This document shows, piece by piece, positions 27,118-36,130 of a stretch of DNA of 64,000 bases. Position numbers and translations under genes: made by a program. This stretch comes from Micavibrio sp. UBA6147 (GTDB lineage: Bacteria; Pseudomonadota; Alphaproteobacteria; Micavibrionales; UBA1664), in NCBI GenBank assembly GCA_002423185.1, contig DIUX01000005.1, forward strand, positions 4,541 to 68,540, written 5' to 3'. The first letter of the stretch is position 1, and each line of letters opens with the position of its first letter. Below the pieces are notes generated by a model. The model searched no databases, was not told the origin of the DNA, and saw only the letters and a program-made list of their open reading frames with translations.

Positions 27118-27948
27118 CTATGAAAATTTGAGGATGAATTCCTGTGCGCCGCGCAAGACATGAGGGCGCAAATTTGCGGCTTCAAGGCCGTTTGTGCCGC
27201 CTTCGAAGAGTTGAATGTCGAGATATTCACAGCCCGCCATTTCGCGCACCGTGTCGATTTGGTGCAACGGAACGGTGTCATCCGCGGTGCCTTGTTGGAT
27301 CAAAATCGGCGCTTTATTGTGCTTAAGGGTCGCAATCGGGTCAAGTTGACGCAGTTGGTTAAACAGGCTGAGGCCGATTCTGTGGTGCCCGTATTCAAAA
27401 TAGGGCAGGTCGTTGCCGTCTTTGTCTTTTGTTGCGCCGTGTTCAAGATAGGCCTTGAACACCGAGGTCGAATACGGGTCAAGCGCCGGCCAAAAAAGGG
27501 TCAGGGCGAGTGTCTTGAAGCCGGAATCCTTAAGGTTCAAAAAGGTCAGGAGGGGCGCTACCCCAAGGCCGCAAGCAACGAAAATGACTTTTTTGAATCC
27601 TTCTTCCTTCGCGAGCCAGCTCATGACGCAATGAAGGTCTTCCTGCATCGTTTTGAAAGTCAGGTCGTGTTGTTGCCCGTCACTATCGCCGCAGCCGCGA
27701 AAGTCAAAAGACACAGAAGGCAAACCGCGTTCAGAGAGCATCCGCGCCAAATTCCCGAACAAGGCGTCATGCGATTGGCGGTTGTTGCACGGCGCGTCAT
27801 GCAGCATCACGACAATCGGTGTCGTGATGTCTTCTTCGACATCGGAGCCTTTAAGCTCGATGCCCCAATTCAGGTGACCATCCGGCTTTTCATAAACAAG
27901 ATTGAGGTTCTGGGTGTCGTTGACGGGGAGGAAAATTTCGGCGCCCAT
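27118..27948 (-). CDS. Alpha/beta-hydrolase-fold protein lacking a visible catalytic triad
   Basis: The fold is clear: VVMLHDAPCNN at the oxyanion strand, GLPSVSFDFRGCGDSDG after it, and a late strand LIQQGTADDTVPL where the acid usually sits. The nucleophile elbow, normally G.S.G, reads VACGLGVAP, placing Gly at the serine position; the His-bearing loop near the C-terminus reads FEGGTNGLEAA with no His. Two of three triad residues are therefore missing, so it may be a non-enzymatic binding protein or use an unusual Cys (in ACG). 276 residues, no signal peptide. Function unknown. Confidence 0.7.
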   Translation of the reverse strand: MGAEIFLPVNDTQNLNLVYEKPDGHLNWGIELKGSDVEEDITTPIVVMLHDAPCNNRQSHDALFGNLARMLSERGLPSVSFDFRGCGDSDGQQHDLTFKTMQEDLHCVMSWLAKEEGFKKVIFVACGLGVAPLLTFLNLKDSGFKTLALTLFWPALDPYSTSVFKAYLEHGATKDKDGNDLPYFEYGHHRIGLSLFNQLRQLDPIATLKHNKAPILIQQGTADDTVPLHQIDTVREMAGCEYLDIQLFEGGTNGLEAANLRPHVLRGAQEFILKFS

Positions 27949-28006
27949 TCAAAGTCCTTTGGGGTTTCGTTGGTGTTTTTAGCGGCAGTTTTTTTTAGGA
28001 GCCGAA

Positions 28007-28489
28007 TCAGGCCTGTTTCTTGCCGGAAGCGATGGGCTTGCTGTATTGCGCCTCAAGATCCCACGGGAAGTGAATCCATGTGTCTTGACTGACTTCCGTG
28101 ACATAGGTGTCGGTGGTCGGTTGGCCTTCGGGCTTGGCGTAAACGCAGGCGAAATGAGCCTTGGGGAGCAAGGTACGCGCCACGCGGAATGTGTTGCCGG
28201 TATCGGCAAGGTCGTCAATCACCAACCATCCTTCGCCATCGCCAGCCAATGCGGCGGGCTTCAAGATGTTCGACTCGCGCTGGTTTTGGTGGTCGTAGCT
28301 TGAGATACACAGCGTTTCGATGAGGCGGATGTCAAGTTCGCGGGCGACAATACAGGCCGGAACAAGGCCGCCGCGCGTAATGGCGACAACGCCCTTCCAC
28401 GAGCCGCGATCATTCAAACGCCATGCGAGCAATTTGGAATGACGGTGAAATTCGTCCCACGAAATCGGAAAATCTTTAATTGGATCCAT
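28007..28489 (-). CDS. gpt: Xanthine (xanthine-guanine) phosphoribosyltransferase
   Basis: Purine salvage enzyme joining xanthine or guanine to PRPP. The ATG at 28489 starts the family N-terminus (MDPIKDFPISWDEFHR) with GAGG upstream. VVAITRGGLVPACI supplies the PPi-loop, WLVIDDLADTGNTF is the PRPP-binding motif, and WIHFPWDLE the purine-side strand. 160 residues, as in E. coli Gpt. Confidence 0.93.
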   Translation of the reverse strand: MDPIKDFPISWDEFHRHSKLLAWRLNDRGSWKGVVAITRGGLVPACIVARELDIRLIETLCISSYDHQNQRESNILKPAALAGDGEGWLVIDDLADTGNTFRVARTLLPKAHFACVYAKPEGQPTTDTYVTEVSQDTWIHFPWDLEAQYSKPIASGKKQA

Positions 28490-28606
28490 GTGTTGCCTCT
28501 GTGTCCTTATCGTCAATATCATCTATGCTGTGCGCAGTATACCCTGTCTTTATGGCCTTCGCAAAGGATAAGCTTTGAGTCAATACGTGCTTCTAACGCC
28601 CTGTTT

Positions 28607-31480
28607 TTAATGTGCCTGTGACCAGTCATCACCAATGCCGGCCTCGGCAATGAGCGGAACACCAAGTGTCGTAACACCCTCCATGACCGAGCAAACGAGC
28701 TTAGCGCATTGATCGGCCTGATCTTTTTTGCATTCAAGAATAAGTTCGTCATGGACTTGCAGTAACAACCGCGCATCAAGTCCGGCCTCGGCGAGCTTGG
28801 CGGGGATGCGAGTCATGGCGAGCTTCATAATATCGGCGGCGGTGCCTTGGATCGGGGCGTTAATGGCCTGACGCTCCGCAAAGGCGCGGCGGGCTTGGTT
28901 GGCATCGCGAATGCCGCCAATCACGCATTTGCGCCCGAACAGGGTTTCGACATAGCCTTTGGCGCGCGCCTCTTCCTTGACTTGTTCCATATAATCAAGC
29001 AATTGCGGGAAACGGGTGAAGTAGGTTTCAATGTAGGATTTGGCTTCATGCACGGGGCATCCTAATTGCTTGGCAAGGCCGAAGGCACTGATCCCGTAAA
29101 TAATCCCGAAGTTAATCGCTTTGGCGCGGCGGCGAATTTCGCTGGTCATGGCGTCCAGCGGAATGCCGAAGACTTCGCTGGCGGTCAGGGCGTGAATATC
29201 GCGCCCATCGCGAAAAGCAGCCTTGAGCGCCGGAATATCGGCGATTTCGGCAACAAGGCGAAGCTCGACTTGGCTGTAATCCACCGAGATTAAGCTGTAC
29301 CCTTCCTGCGCGACAAAGGCGGTGCGGATTTTGCGTCCCTCTTCGGTGCGAATCGGGATGTTTTGCAGATTGGGTTCGCTGGAGGCAAGGCGGCCTGTGC
29401 TGGTCGCGGCTAGCGAAAACGACGTATGGACGCGCCCCGTAAGCGGGTTAATTTCGGTTTGCAGCGCATCGGTATAGGTTGATTTGAGCTTCGAAAGCTG
29501 GCGCCAATCCATGATATGCGCCACAATCGGATGCCCGCCTTCCTCAATCGAGAGGGCGGCGAGTTTTTCCAGCACGTCAACATCGGTTGCCCATGTGCCG
29601 GATTTTGTTTTCTTGCTGCCCTTCAAATTCATCTGGTCAAACAGGATTTCGCCAAGCTGTTTTGGAGAGCCGATATTGAAGGTCGTGCCGGCGAGGCTGT
29701 GAATCTGGGTTTCCAACTCGGCAATCTTTGCGGCGAAGTCGCGGCTCATGACCTGAAGCGTTTTCGGGTCAACCTTGATGCCCGCAAGCTCCATGCCCGC
29801 GATGGTTTGCACCATCGGGCGCTCGATTAATTCATAGACTGATTTCATCTTTTCCGGCACGAGGCGGGGTTCAAGAACATGGTATAAACGCAAGGTGATG
29901 TCGGCGTCCTCGGCTGCGTAGTTCAAGGCGTCGGCGATTTTGACGCGGTCAAACCCGATTTGCGCTTTGCCGGTTCCCGTGACCTCTTTATACGCGATCG
30001 GTTTATGGCCGAAATAAAGCTGCGACAGCTCATCCATCCCATGTCCATGGGTGGTGCCGTCCAACACGTATGACATCAACATCGTGTCATGCACTGGGGT
30101 CATTCTGAGGTCATGCTTCGCTAGCATCTGCCAATCATATTTCATGTTGTGACCGATTTTGATGATGCTGTCGTCCTCCAAGACCTCCTTCATGACTGAA
30201 GAAACCTCGGCAATAGAAAGCTGCGGCGGGTTGTCGCCATCGTCATCGCCGCTGAGCAAATCGCGCGGGGCGCTGGTGTGACCGAGCGGGATATAGGCCG
30301 CTTTGCCGCGCTCAATCGCAATCGAAATGCCTACAAGCTCGGCCTTGGCGGGGGTCAGGCTGGTGGTTTCCGTGTCGATGGCGAGCAAGCCTTTTTGGGC
30401 GGCCTGTTCCATCCATTGCCGCAAAACGGCAACGTCATTGATTAATGTGTATTGGTTTTCGGCGATGGCGGGGCCGAGATCTGTGACGCCGCGCGGTGCG
30501 TCTTGGGGCGCGTTTTGCGGGGCATGATCGGTGTTTTTGGCGGGACTGCCAGCGGCGGGGGCGACATTATGCGGGCGGGATTGCCCAAGCCGCGCATGAA
30601 CGGAACGAAACCCCTGCTTGTCCAAAAATGCGCGCAAAGCGGGGCTGTCGGGGTTGCGAGCCTTGAGCGATTCAATCGGAACGGTGACCGGTGCGTGGTC
30701 TTCAAGGCGGACGAGCTTGTAAGACACGCGCGCATCTTCGGCATGGTCGATCAATTTTTCACGGCGCTTTTGTTGCTTGATTTCATGGGCGCGGGACAGG
30801 AGCGTTTCAAGGTCGCCATATTCCTCAATCAAGGCGGAGGCGGTTTTGATCCCGATTCCAGGAACGCCGGGGACGTTGTCGACACTGTCCCCCGCCAAGG
30901 CCTGAACATCAATGACGCGGTCGGGCGCAACACCGAATTTGGCGCGGACTTCTTCGGGGCCGATATAGGCGGATTTCATCGGGTCATAAAGGCGCACTTT
31001 GTCGGTCACAAGCTGCATCAAATCCTTGTCCGATGACACGATTGTGACACGCAAGCCTTGGTCAACGGCGAGCCGCGCATAGGTCGCGATCAGGTCATCA
31101 GCTTCATACCCCTCCATCTCCAACGCCGGAATGTCAAAGGCCTCTGTGGCCTCGCGGATCAAAGGGAATTGCGGGATGAGGTCGGGCGGCGTGTCGTCAC
31201 GCGTGGCCTTGTAAGCGGCATAAATATCATTGCGAAAATTTTTGCGGGCGGCGTCAAACACAACGGCGATATAGGGGGCGTGTAAATCCTGAAGCAACTT
31301 GACCAACATATTGGTGAACCCCAGCACCGCGCCGACGGGCACGCCTTGCGGGTTGGTCAAAGGTGGCAACGCAAAAAAGGCGCGGAAAATAAACCCTGAC
31401 CCGTCGACAAGAAACAGCTCGTCTTGGCCGTCTGTGTGGTTGACGGCATCAGGCTGGGCTTTCGACGGTGAAATGTTCAT
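28607..31480 (-). CDS. polA: DNA polymerase I
   Basis: Repair and Okazaki-fragment polymerase of 957 residues with three domains. 5' nuclease: residues 20-310 (LVDGSGFIFRAFFALP, EADDLIAT, SSDKDLMQL). A Pro/Ala linker around 325-345. 3'-5' exonuclease: about 360-550 with Exo I AIDTETTSL, NMKYDWQML and YAAEDADITLRLY, so proofreading residues are intact. Polymerase: SVDYSQVELRL (motif A), RRRAKAINFGIIYG (motif B, finger helix), and LLQVHDELI (motif C). Likely monocistronic; GGTCA-type hairpins lie upstream. Confidence 0.96.
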   Translation of the reverse strand: MNISPSKAQPDAVNHTDGQDELFLVDGSGFIFRAFFALPPLTNPQGVPVGAVLGFTNMLVKLLQDLHAPYIAVVFDAARKNFRNDIYAAYKATRDDTPPDLIPQFPLIREATEAFDIPALEMEGYEADDLIATYARLAVDQGLRVTIVSSDKDLMQLVTDKVRLYDPMKSAYIGPEEVRAKFGVAPDRVIDVQALAGDSVDNVPGVPGIGIKTASALIEEYGDLETLLSRAHEIKQQKRREKLIDHAEDARVSYKLVRLEDHAPVTVPIESLKARNPDSPALRAFLDKQGFRSVHARLGQSRPHNVAPAAGSPAKNTDHAPQNAPQDAPRGVTDLGPAIAENQYTLINDVAVLRQWMEQAAQKGLLAIDTETTSLTPAKAELVGISIAIERGKAAYIPLGHTSAPRDLLSGDDDGDNPPQLSIAEVSSVMKEVLEDDSIIKIGHNMKYDWQMLAKHDLRMTPVHDTMLMSYVLDGTTHGHGMDELSQLYFGHKPIAYKEVTGTGKAQIGFDRVKIADALNYAAEDADITLRLYHVLEPRLVPEKMKSVYELIERPMVQTIAGMELAGIKVDPKTLQVMSRDFAAKIAELETQIHSLAGTTFNIGSPKQLGEILFDQMNLKGSKKTKSGTWATDVDVLEKLAALSIEEGGHPIVAHIMDWRQLSKLKSTYTDALQTEINPLTGRVHTSFSLAATSTGRLASSEPNLQNIPIRTEEGRKIRTAFVAQEGYSLISVDYSQVELRLVAEIADIPALKAAFRDGRDIHALTASEVFGIPLDAMTSEIRRRAKAINFGIIYGISAFGLAKQLGCPVHEAKSYIETYFTRFPQLLDYMEQVKEEARAKGYVETLFGRKCVIGGIRDANQARRAFAERQAINAPIQGTAADIMKLAMTRIPAKLAEAGLDARLLLQVHDELILECKKDQADQCAKLVCSVMEGVTTLGVPLIAEAGIGDDWSQAH

Positions 31481-31523
31481 AACGGGATTCGAGCCTTTTT
31501 ATTTGTCGGGGGTCATTATCGGG

Positions 31524-32552
31524 TCACGACCCTGTTTTGGTGAATTCGTACAGGCTCACCGCGGCGGCATTTGACACGTTGAGGCTCGCAATCGGGGCGT
31601 GGGTCGCGAGTTTGACAACGCGGTCACATGTGTCGCGCACGAGCGAGCGCAGGCCTTTGCCCTCAGCCCCCAAAACAAGGACGGATCGCGCAGGGATGGG
31701 GAATTGACCCATCACATGCTCGCCGCGCTCATCAAGGCCGAACACGGTATAGCCGCGCTCTTGGCAATCGGCGATGGCGCGGGACAAGTTGGTGGCATAG
31801 ACAACGGGCATATGCTCAACCGCGCCGCATGCGGTCTTGGCGAGAACGCCGGTCAAGGCGGGGGCGTGGCGGCTCTGCATCACAAGGCCGGCGGCACCGA
31901 AGGCGCTGGCGGATCGCATGATCGCCCCGACATTATGCGGGTCGGTGACTTGATCCAAAATCACGATACAGCTTCGCTCCGCCGTCGAGGCGCGTCCCAA
32001 AAGCTCGTCCAGAAAAACCTCCGGCAAATCGTCACACCGGATGCATAACCCTTGGTGAACCGTGCCGTTTTCAAGTTTTGTGCGCTGTTCAAAAACCTTG
32101 CGCTCGATGATCTCCGGCTCGGGACGGGTAAGGCCGTTTTTGCGGGCTTTGGCGAGTGGCTCTTGGAAAAACTCAAGCGCTTTTTCGGTCGCCCAGAATT
32201 TGGTGATTTTGCGGTTCGGGTTGCCCCACGCCTCACCCACGGCATGCGTGCCCCAGATCAGGTTTGTCGGGCTGGCGGCGCGGCGGTCGGACATGTTCAT
32301 ACCGACACCGCCCTTTGAACCGCCGCCTTTTGAGCTGCCGCGATAGCCGGAATCGCCTTTATTGCCGGAATCGCCTTTATTGTAAGGCTTGCCGAAAGGG
32401 GCGCTTTTCTTGGAGGGCGCGTCATGCGGCGCGGCGTTTGCCGATGCGTCATCGCCGGAATGGGCGGCGGGCTTGCTCTCTCCATCGCGCGGCTTGCGGT
32501 CAAAAAAGCGTTTTGATGGTGCTTGCGGATGCGGGTTATATGGTTTTGACAT
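31524..32552 (-). CDS. rlmB: 23S rRNA 2'-O-methyltransferase, RlmB/TrmH family
   Basis: The SPOUT methyltransferase domain fills residues 175-342: VILDQVTDPHNVGAIMRSA (motif 1), the knot segment VLGAEGKGLRSLVRDTCD, and ASLNVSNAAAVSLYEF at the end. Before it, residues 95-165 form the substrate-binding L30-like domain. The first 90 residues are a low-complexity basic, Gly/Lys/Ser-rich tail with a repeated GDSG unit encoded by an 18-base tandem repeat. The family methylates a guanosine in 23S rRNA; TrmH-type tRNA activity cannot be excluded. One dispersed-repeat copy overlaps its stop codon. Confidence 0.88.
   Translation of the reverse strand: MSKPYNPHPQAPSKRFFDRKPRDGESKPAAHSGDDASANAAPHDAPSKKSAPFGKPYNKGDSGNKGDSGYRGSSKGGGSKGGVGMNMSDRRAASPTNLIWGTHAVGEAWGNPNRKITKFWATEKALEFFQEPLAKARKNGLTRPEPEIIERKVFEQRTKLENGTVHQGLCIRCDDLPEVFLDELLGRASTAERSCIVILDQVTDPHNVGAIMRSASAFGAAGLVMQSRHAPALTGVLAKTACGAVEHMPVVYATNLSRAIADCQERGYTVFGLDERGEHVMGQFPIPARSVLVLGAEGKGLRSLVRDTCDRVVKLATHAPIASLNVSNAAAVSLYEFTKTGS
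32347..32382 (-). repeat. Perfect 18-bp tandem duplication inside rlmB
   Basis: Two identical 18-base units occupy 32347-32364 and 32365-32382, encoding repeated Lys-Gly-Asp-Ser-Gly units in the disordered N-terminal tail. The reading frame is kept, so length variation here would be tolerated. Confidence 0.8.
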
Positions 32553-32777
32553 GCGGCTTTTCCGGCTGGGTTGACTGCTGGGTTAACTATGGTTTACCTA
32601 ACGTATCTGCACCGAAAATGCAAGCCGCGCAGGTGCTGCGCCCGCGTTTTTGAATCGCGTGAAGGGCGGCGTGATGCAACGACAGCAGTGTCCCGCCATA
32701 CTTGCTCGCCGATACAGCCGCAAAAAGCGCTGTATAAGGCCGCTGTAAAGAAAGCGAAAAACATCGAAAATTTAGAG

Positions 32778-32806
32778 TTGATAATTTTTTTTTGTCGCCT
32801 TATAAG
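32778..32806 (+). promoter_or_regulatory. Promoter of tRNA-Tyr
   Basis: TTGATA (32778-32783) and TATAAG (32801-32806) are spaced by 17 bases, including a run of nine T, and lie 18 bases before the mature tRNA start. The match to a sigma-70-type promoter is good. Confidence 0.7.
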
Positions 32807-32824
32807 AAACAACTCTTACCCCGT

Positions 32825-32910
32825 GGAGGGGTGGCCGAGTGGTTAATGGCAGCAGACTGTAAATCTGCCCTCTTGCGAGTACACAGGTTCAAATCCTGTC
32901 CCCTCCACCA
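32825..32910 (+). tRNA. tRNA-Tyr (anticodon GTA)
   Basis: A class II tRNA of 86 nt. Acceptor GGAGGGG pairs with CCCCTCC; the anticodon stem GCAGA/TCTGC closes loop CTGTAAA with anticodon GTA; a long variable arm follows; the T-arm is canonical; CCA is encoded at 32908-32910. The last bases are duplicated 3 kb downstream, marking integration of an element at its 3' end. Confidence 0.96.
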
Positions 32911-32920
32911 TTTCTTTTAC
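32900..32920 (+). repeat. Left attachment-site repeat (within and after tRNA-Tyr)
   Basis: 21 bases identical to 35918-35938; it starts in the acceptor stem (CCCCTCC) and ends TTTCTTTTAC. The base before it differs between copies (T against A), which defines its boundary. Confidence 0.85.
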
Positions 32921-32952
32921 AGCTTCGCGCACTTCAGAGAATTATGCCCGAC

Positions 32953-32976
32953 AAAGCCCGCCTTCCGCGGGCTTTT
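32953..32976 (+). terminator. Intrinsic terminator after tRNA-Tyr
   Basis: AAAGCCCGC and GCGGGCTTT form a strong stem around CTTCC, ending in four T. It lies 43 bases beyond the tRNA, inside the integrated element, and could end the tRNA transcript or protect it from the inward-pointing recombinase gene. Confidence 0.75.
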
Positions 32977-33165
32977 GGCGTTTCAGGGGTCGCCTGCGCA
33001 CGCGGAGAATAGTCATTTTTCACCTGAAATACCCCAAATTCTCTCGCCGCCGTTTTCGAGTTCGCACCCTTGCTGGCTTTGTGATATTTAGCGGTAGGGC
33101 TCAAAATTAATTCCCTGCTTAACAGGGAATTTACAGGGAATTTTTATTTTTTCAGATTTGGCTTA

Positions 33166-34209
33166 TTAGTGATCAGGTGAGAACGCCATCAAGGTGTGGA
33201 AACTTCCCATGATGATCTTTCTCACTCCGGCTTCAGAAAACCCCTCTTGCCGAGCAATATTACGAATTGATTCTCCGGCGAAATGTCGGTCACGCCAGAT
33301 CACTCCGCGCACAAGGTTACGCAGTTCAACCGCTGGCAAGTCATACAGGCTTTGCTTTGCTGTATCCGCTTTTAAGATAATCGCGCCTTTATGAGATCGC
33401 TGTGTTGAAAATCCGGTTGATAGCGTAAACGTCGCGGCATCGGATCGGGCAGGAATTGTAAGGCCTAAAGACGTATCAAGATATTCTCGCAGTGCTGACA
33501 GCTTGCCGACAATCGTGATTTTGTCCGGCTCGATCACTACGTTCATAAGGCAATGATGAATCAAGCTTTCCAGATCAATTGCGATCTGGGTCATATGCTG
33601 TAGGATTGAGTGATCCTCGATTTCATCCAAGTGAAGCAGCTTGGCCAGTAAGGCTGGCGTGCTTAGGTGTTTGTTTATGGTTGTTATCACGGCTTGCTCA
33701 ATTTCATGAGCGGGCAAGCGCGCGGCTGCCCCTTCTGGGTGGTCACGGCATTGAAGCAGGTTTTGGCTTACATAATAGCGATAGTTCTTGCCGTCCGTCT
33801 TTTTCGTGTACACAGGGGAATAGAGGGTGCCATTTCTGTCGAATAATAAGCCTTGGAGTAAGTTCTTGTGTCGGGCTTTTTCCTGACCCGTTTTTGCCCC
33901 GACGGGTTTATCAAGAACCGCCTGCACTCTGTTCCAAATATCTGTGCATATAAGAGCTTCGTGTTGTCCGTCATAGATTTTGTCTTTGTGCCGGATTTTT
34001 CCTATATAAATCGGGTTTTTGAGGATAGCGTAAAGTGCGCCGCGTGAATATTTTGCATCCCCTTTTTGGTAGCCGCGTTGTGAGACTCGCGCTGGGCTTG
34101 TTTTGCCGTCGCGCTCCAGCTCATGCATCAGCTTCTTCACACTGTCCAAAGCCAGATAACGGTCAAAAATATGCTGCGCCAGCGGCGCTTCGTCTTTGTT
34201 CACTAACAA
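33166..34209 (-). pseudogene. Serine recombinase lacking the catalytic N-terminal domain
   Basis: The 347-residue frame matches the recombinase and C-terminal DNA-binding part of large serine recombinases: QLLVNKDEAPLAQHIFDRYL, YSRGALYAILKNPIYIGKI, a Lys-rich loop then NLLQGLLFDRNGTLYSP, YRYYVSQNLL, and a C-terminal helix-turn-helix-like EGFSEAGVRKIIMG. The resolvase domain with the active serine, normally 150 residues upstream, is missing. The frame stays open only to 34263, where 18 further codons (ending PESRQ) precede a stop. A TTG codon is the only plausible start. Probably a remnant of the element's integrase; the protein alone could bind DNA but not recombine it. Confidence 0.8.
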
Positions 34210-34331
34210 TTGGCGGCTTTCAGGCTGTCCTAGCCAAGATCTTTTGCTGCTTGCAAAAACAGATCACCAATTACGATTAATGTACAAGTTCTCAATTTTT
34301 AAACTTGTTGAAATCCTAATTGTTTTCGGCT

Positions 34332-34354
34332 AATTTGGGATTGAAACCCAAATT
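34332..34354. promoter_or_regulatory. Perfect inverted repeat before the ATPase gene
   Basis: AATTTGGG and CCCAAATT flank a seven-base spacer, ending 19 bases before the GTG start. It could be an operator or an RNA hairpin in the leader; there is no T run, so a terminator is unlikely. Confidence 0.5.
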
Positions 34355-34373
34355 GGACGATATTGGATTATAA

Positions 34374-35603
34374 GTGACAAAAACGATTAAGCGAACATTA
34401 GGGCAATCTATCCTCGATGCAAGTGAGAGCTTCAAGGTCGTATTATTGACCGGACCGCGTCAGGTTGGAAAAACAACCCTGTTACAAGAATTGCAAAAAA
34501 ACACACGTTCTTATGTAACATTGGATGATCTTGATATGCGCCTTGCCGCGCAGCAAGATCCTGCCAGCTTTTTAGACAGGCTAGAACTTCCTGTACTGAT
34601 AGATGAAGTACAATATGCCCCCAATCTGTTCCCTTATATCAAGATGGTGGTTGATAAGGAAAAGAAGAACGGTTTGTTCTGGGTGACCGGATCGCAGCAA
34701 TTCGACATGATGCAAAATGTCACAGAGTCATTGGCTGGCCGCGTGGCAGTTTTAAAGCTTCAAGGTATTTCTCAGGCAGAAGAGCAAGGGCGTAGCAATG
34801 ATGCGCCGTTCTTGCCAGAATTAAAAAATCTAAAAGCGCGGCAAAAAGCAGCCAAGGCGCTTAAACTGCCAGAAGTGTTTCACAAAATATGGCGCGGCTC
34901 ATATCCCGATATGGTGGCGCAAGAAAACGATAAAAACTGGGAGAGGTTTTATAGCTCCTACGTCACAACCTATATTCAGCGTGATGTTCGGGAATACCTC
35001 GACATTACCGATACAGCCGCTTTTCACAAATTCATGCAAATTGCCGCCGCGCGCACTGGGCAGCTTATTAATTACTCTGATATGGCGCGGGATGTTGGAA
35101 AAGACAACACGACCATCAAAACATGGCTGGACGTACTTCATGCTTCTGGCGTGGTGTATATGCTTCAACCCTATTTCAACAACCGCACAAAGCGGCTGGT
35201 AAAAACGCCTAAGCTGTACTTCATGGACACTGGGCTTTGCTCATATCTGACAGGCTGGCTCAACCCCGATGTACTAGAGCGCGGCGCGATGTCGGGCGCA
35301 ATTTTTGAAACATGGACAATCACAGAGATCATAAAATCATACCTTCATAATGGGCGCAGCCCCCGCGTTTATTTTTACCGCGACAAGGATAAGCGGGAAA
35401 TTGATTTGCTGATTGAAGAAAGTGGAACGCTTTATCCTATTGAGATCAAGAAAACAGCTTCCGTTCAAAATGCAAATTTCAAAGGCTTTAATATGTTGGA
35501 AAACTTAAAGATGCCTATCGGTCATGGTGCGCTAATGTGCATGGCTAGCGGCTTAACGCCTGTAAGCGATAATGTGGACGCCGTGAATGTTGGTTTTATT
35601 TAA
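34374..35603 (+). CDS. AAA-type ATPase with DUF4143 C-terminal domain
   Basis: Residues 20-140 are the ATPase: Walker A LLTGPRQVGKTTLL, VTLDDLD, Walker B VLIDEVQYAPNLFP and the sensor WVTGSQQFDMM. Residues 205-370 are DUF4143, including YIQRDVREYLDI, a winged-helix-like middle, and a possible PD-(D/E)XK-like core (REIDLLIEESGTLYPIEIKKT, Asp, Glu and Lys in register). Such genes are common cargo in islands and beside toxin-antitoxin loci; the molecular role is not settled. A GTG start follows an inverted repeat. Full length (409 residues), so it appears functional inside an otherwise decayed element. Confidence 0.85.
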   Translation: MTKTIKRTLGQSILDASESFKVVLLTGPRQVGKTTLLQELQKNTRSYVTLDDLDMRLAAQQDPASFLDRLELPVLIDEVQYAPNLFPYIKMVVDKEKKNGLFWVTGSQQFDMMQNVTESLAGRVAVLKLQGISQAEEQGRSNDAPFLPELKNLKARQKAAKALKLPEVFHKIWRGSYPDMVAQENDKNWERFYSSYVTTYIQRDVREYLDITDTAAFHKFMQIAAARTGQLINYSDMARDVGKDNTTIKTWLDVLHASGVVYMLQPYFNNRTKRLVKTPKLYFMDTGLCSYLTGWLNPDVLERGAMSGAIFETWTITEIIKSYLHNGRSPRVYFYRDKDKREIDLLIEESGTLYPIEIKKTASVQNANFKGFNMLENLKMPIGHGALMCMASGLTPVSDNVDAVNVGFI

Positions 35604-35643
35604 GGCTTTTTTCAATAATAGCCACGGATTGAAAGACGTTCTT

Positions 35644-35835
35644 TTAAATTCTAAATCTGAGGCGCTCTAGTGGAAAAAGCCCTACGGGGTAGATTTCAAG
35701 ACGACGTGCGATGAAAGATCGTATTTCTTTGGGATTGAGTTCTTCTTCCCCTATCGCCGCTGATTTTACAACATCGCTAGTCAGTGTATTCAAACTAGCC
35801 TCATGCCTAAGTCGAAGCCAAGAGGCTCGATCTGT
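35644..35835 (-). pseudogene. Remnant of a Fic-family protein (DUF4172 N-terminal domain)
   Basis: Translating the minus strand gives LNTLTSDVVKSAAIGEEEL followed by NPKEIRSFIARRLEI, which I recognise as close to the conserved DUF4172 segment (DVVKSSAIEGE, then EQVRSSIARRLGI) that precedes Fic domains. No start codon exists: a TAG lies just upstream, and after RRLEI the sequence diverges and stops within 17 codons. The Fic catalytic motif is absent. It fills most of the gap after the ATPase gene; the rest of 35604-36130 holds the right attachment repeat and a terminator. Confidence 0.65.
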
Positions 35836-35917
35836 CTAGATGAGCTCGGCCCCCAATAGCTAATATTTGAAAATCATTAGAAATTTTAGGGCAAGAGAAT
35901 GGTTAGGAAGTGACGAA

Positions 35918-35938
35918 CCCCTCCACCATTTCTTTTAC
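35918..35938 (+). repeat. Right attachment-site repeat
   Basis: A 21-base exact copy of the tRNA-Tyr 3' end and its flank (32900-32920), without the rest of the tRNA. It marks the right end of the integrated element. Confidence 0.85.
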
Positions 35939-35972
35939 GTGAGTATGTGGTCTATTTTAGTTGAGCAGTCTC

Positions 35973-35999
35973 AAAAGCCCTTGATCTCGGGGCTTTTTT
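35973..35999 (+). terminator. Intrinsic terminator, probably the original one of tRNA-Tyr
   Basis: AAAAGCCC and GGGCTTTT pair around a nine-base loop and run into six T. It lies 35 bases beyond the right attachment repeat, where the tRNA-Tyr transcript would have ended before the insertion. Confidence 0.7.
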
Positions 36000-36130
36000 G
36001 TTTTTGGAGTTTAATGGGGTGAGTTGTAGGGTATGCGTATTATTCTCTTGCTTTGCTGCATTCTCCCGCGAGTGGTAACGCCTTTTTCACGATTTGGTCG
36101 TCAGAGAACTTTATTGTTATATATAGCTAA

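Larger units (their letters stand above)
32900..35938. mobile_element. Decayed integrated element at the 3' end of tRNA-Tyr
   Basis: A 21-base direct repeat made of the last seven acceptor bases, ACCA and ten following bases occurs at 32900-32920 and 35918-35938. Between the copies lie a serine recombinase without its catalytic domain, an ATPase gene and a Fic-family remnant, all AT-richer than the flanks. This is the structure of an element integrated at a tRNA gene that has lost mobility functions. The left copy keeps the tRNA intact; a terminator resembling a tRNA terminator follows the right copy, as expected for the original downstream DNA. Confidence 0.8.
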
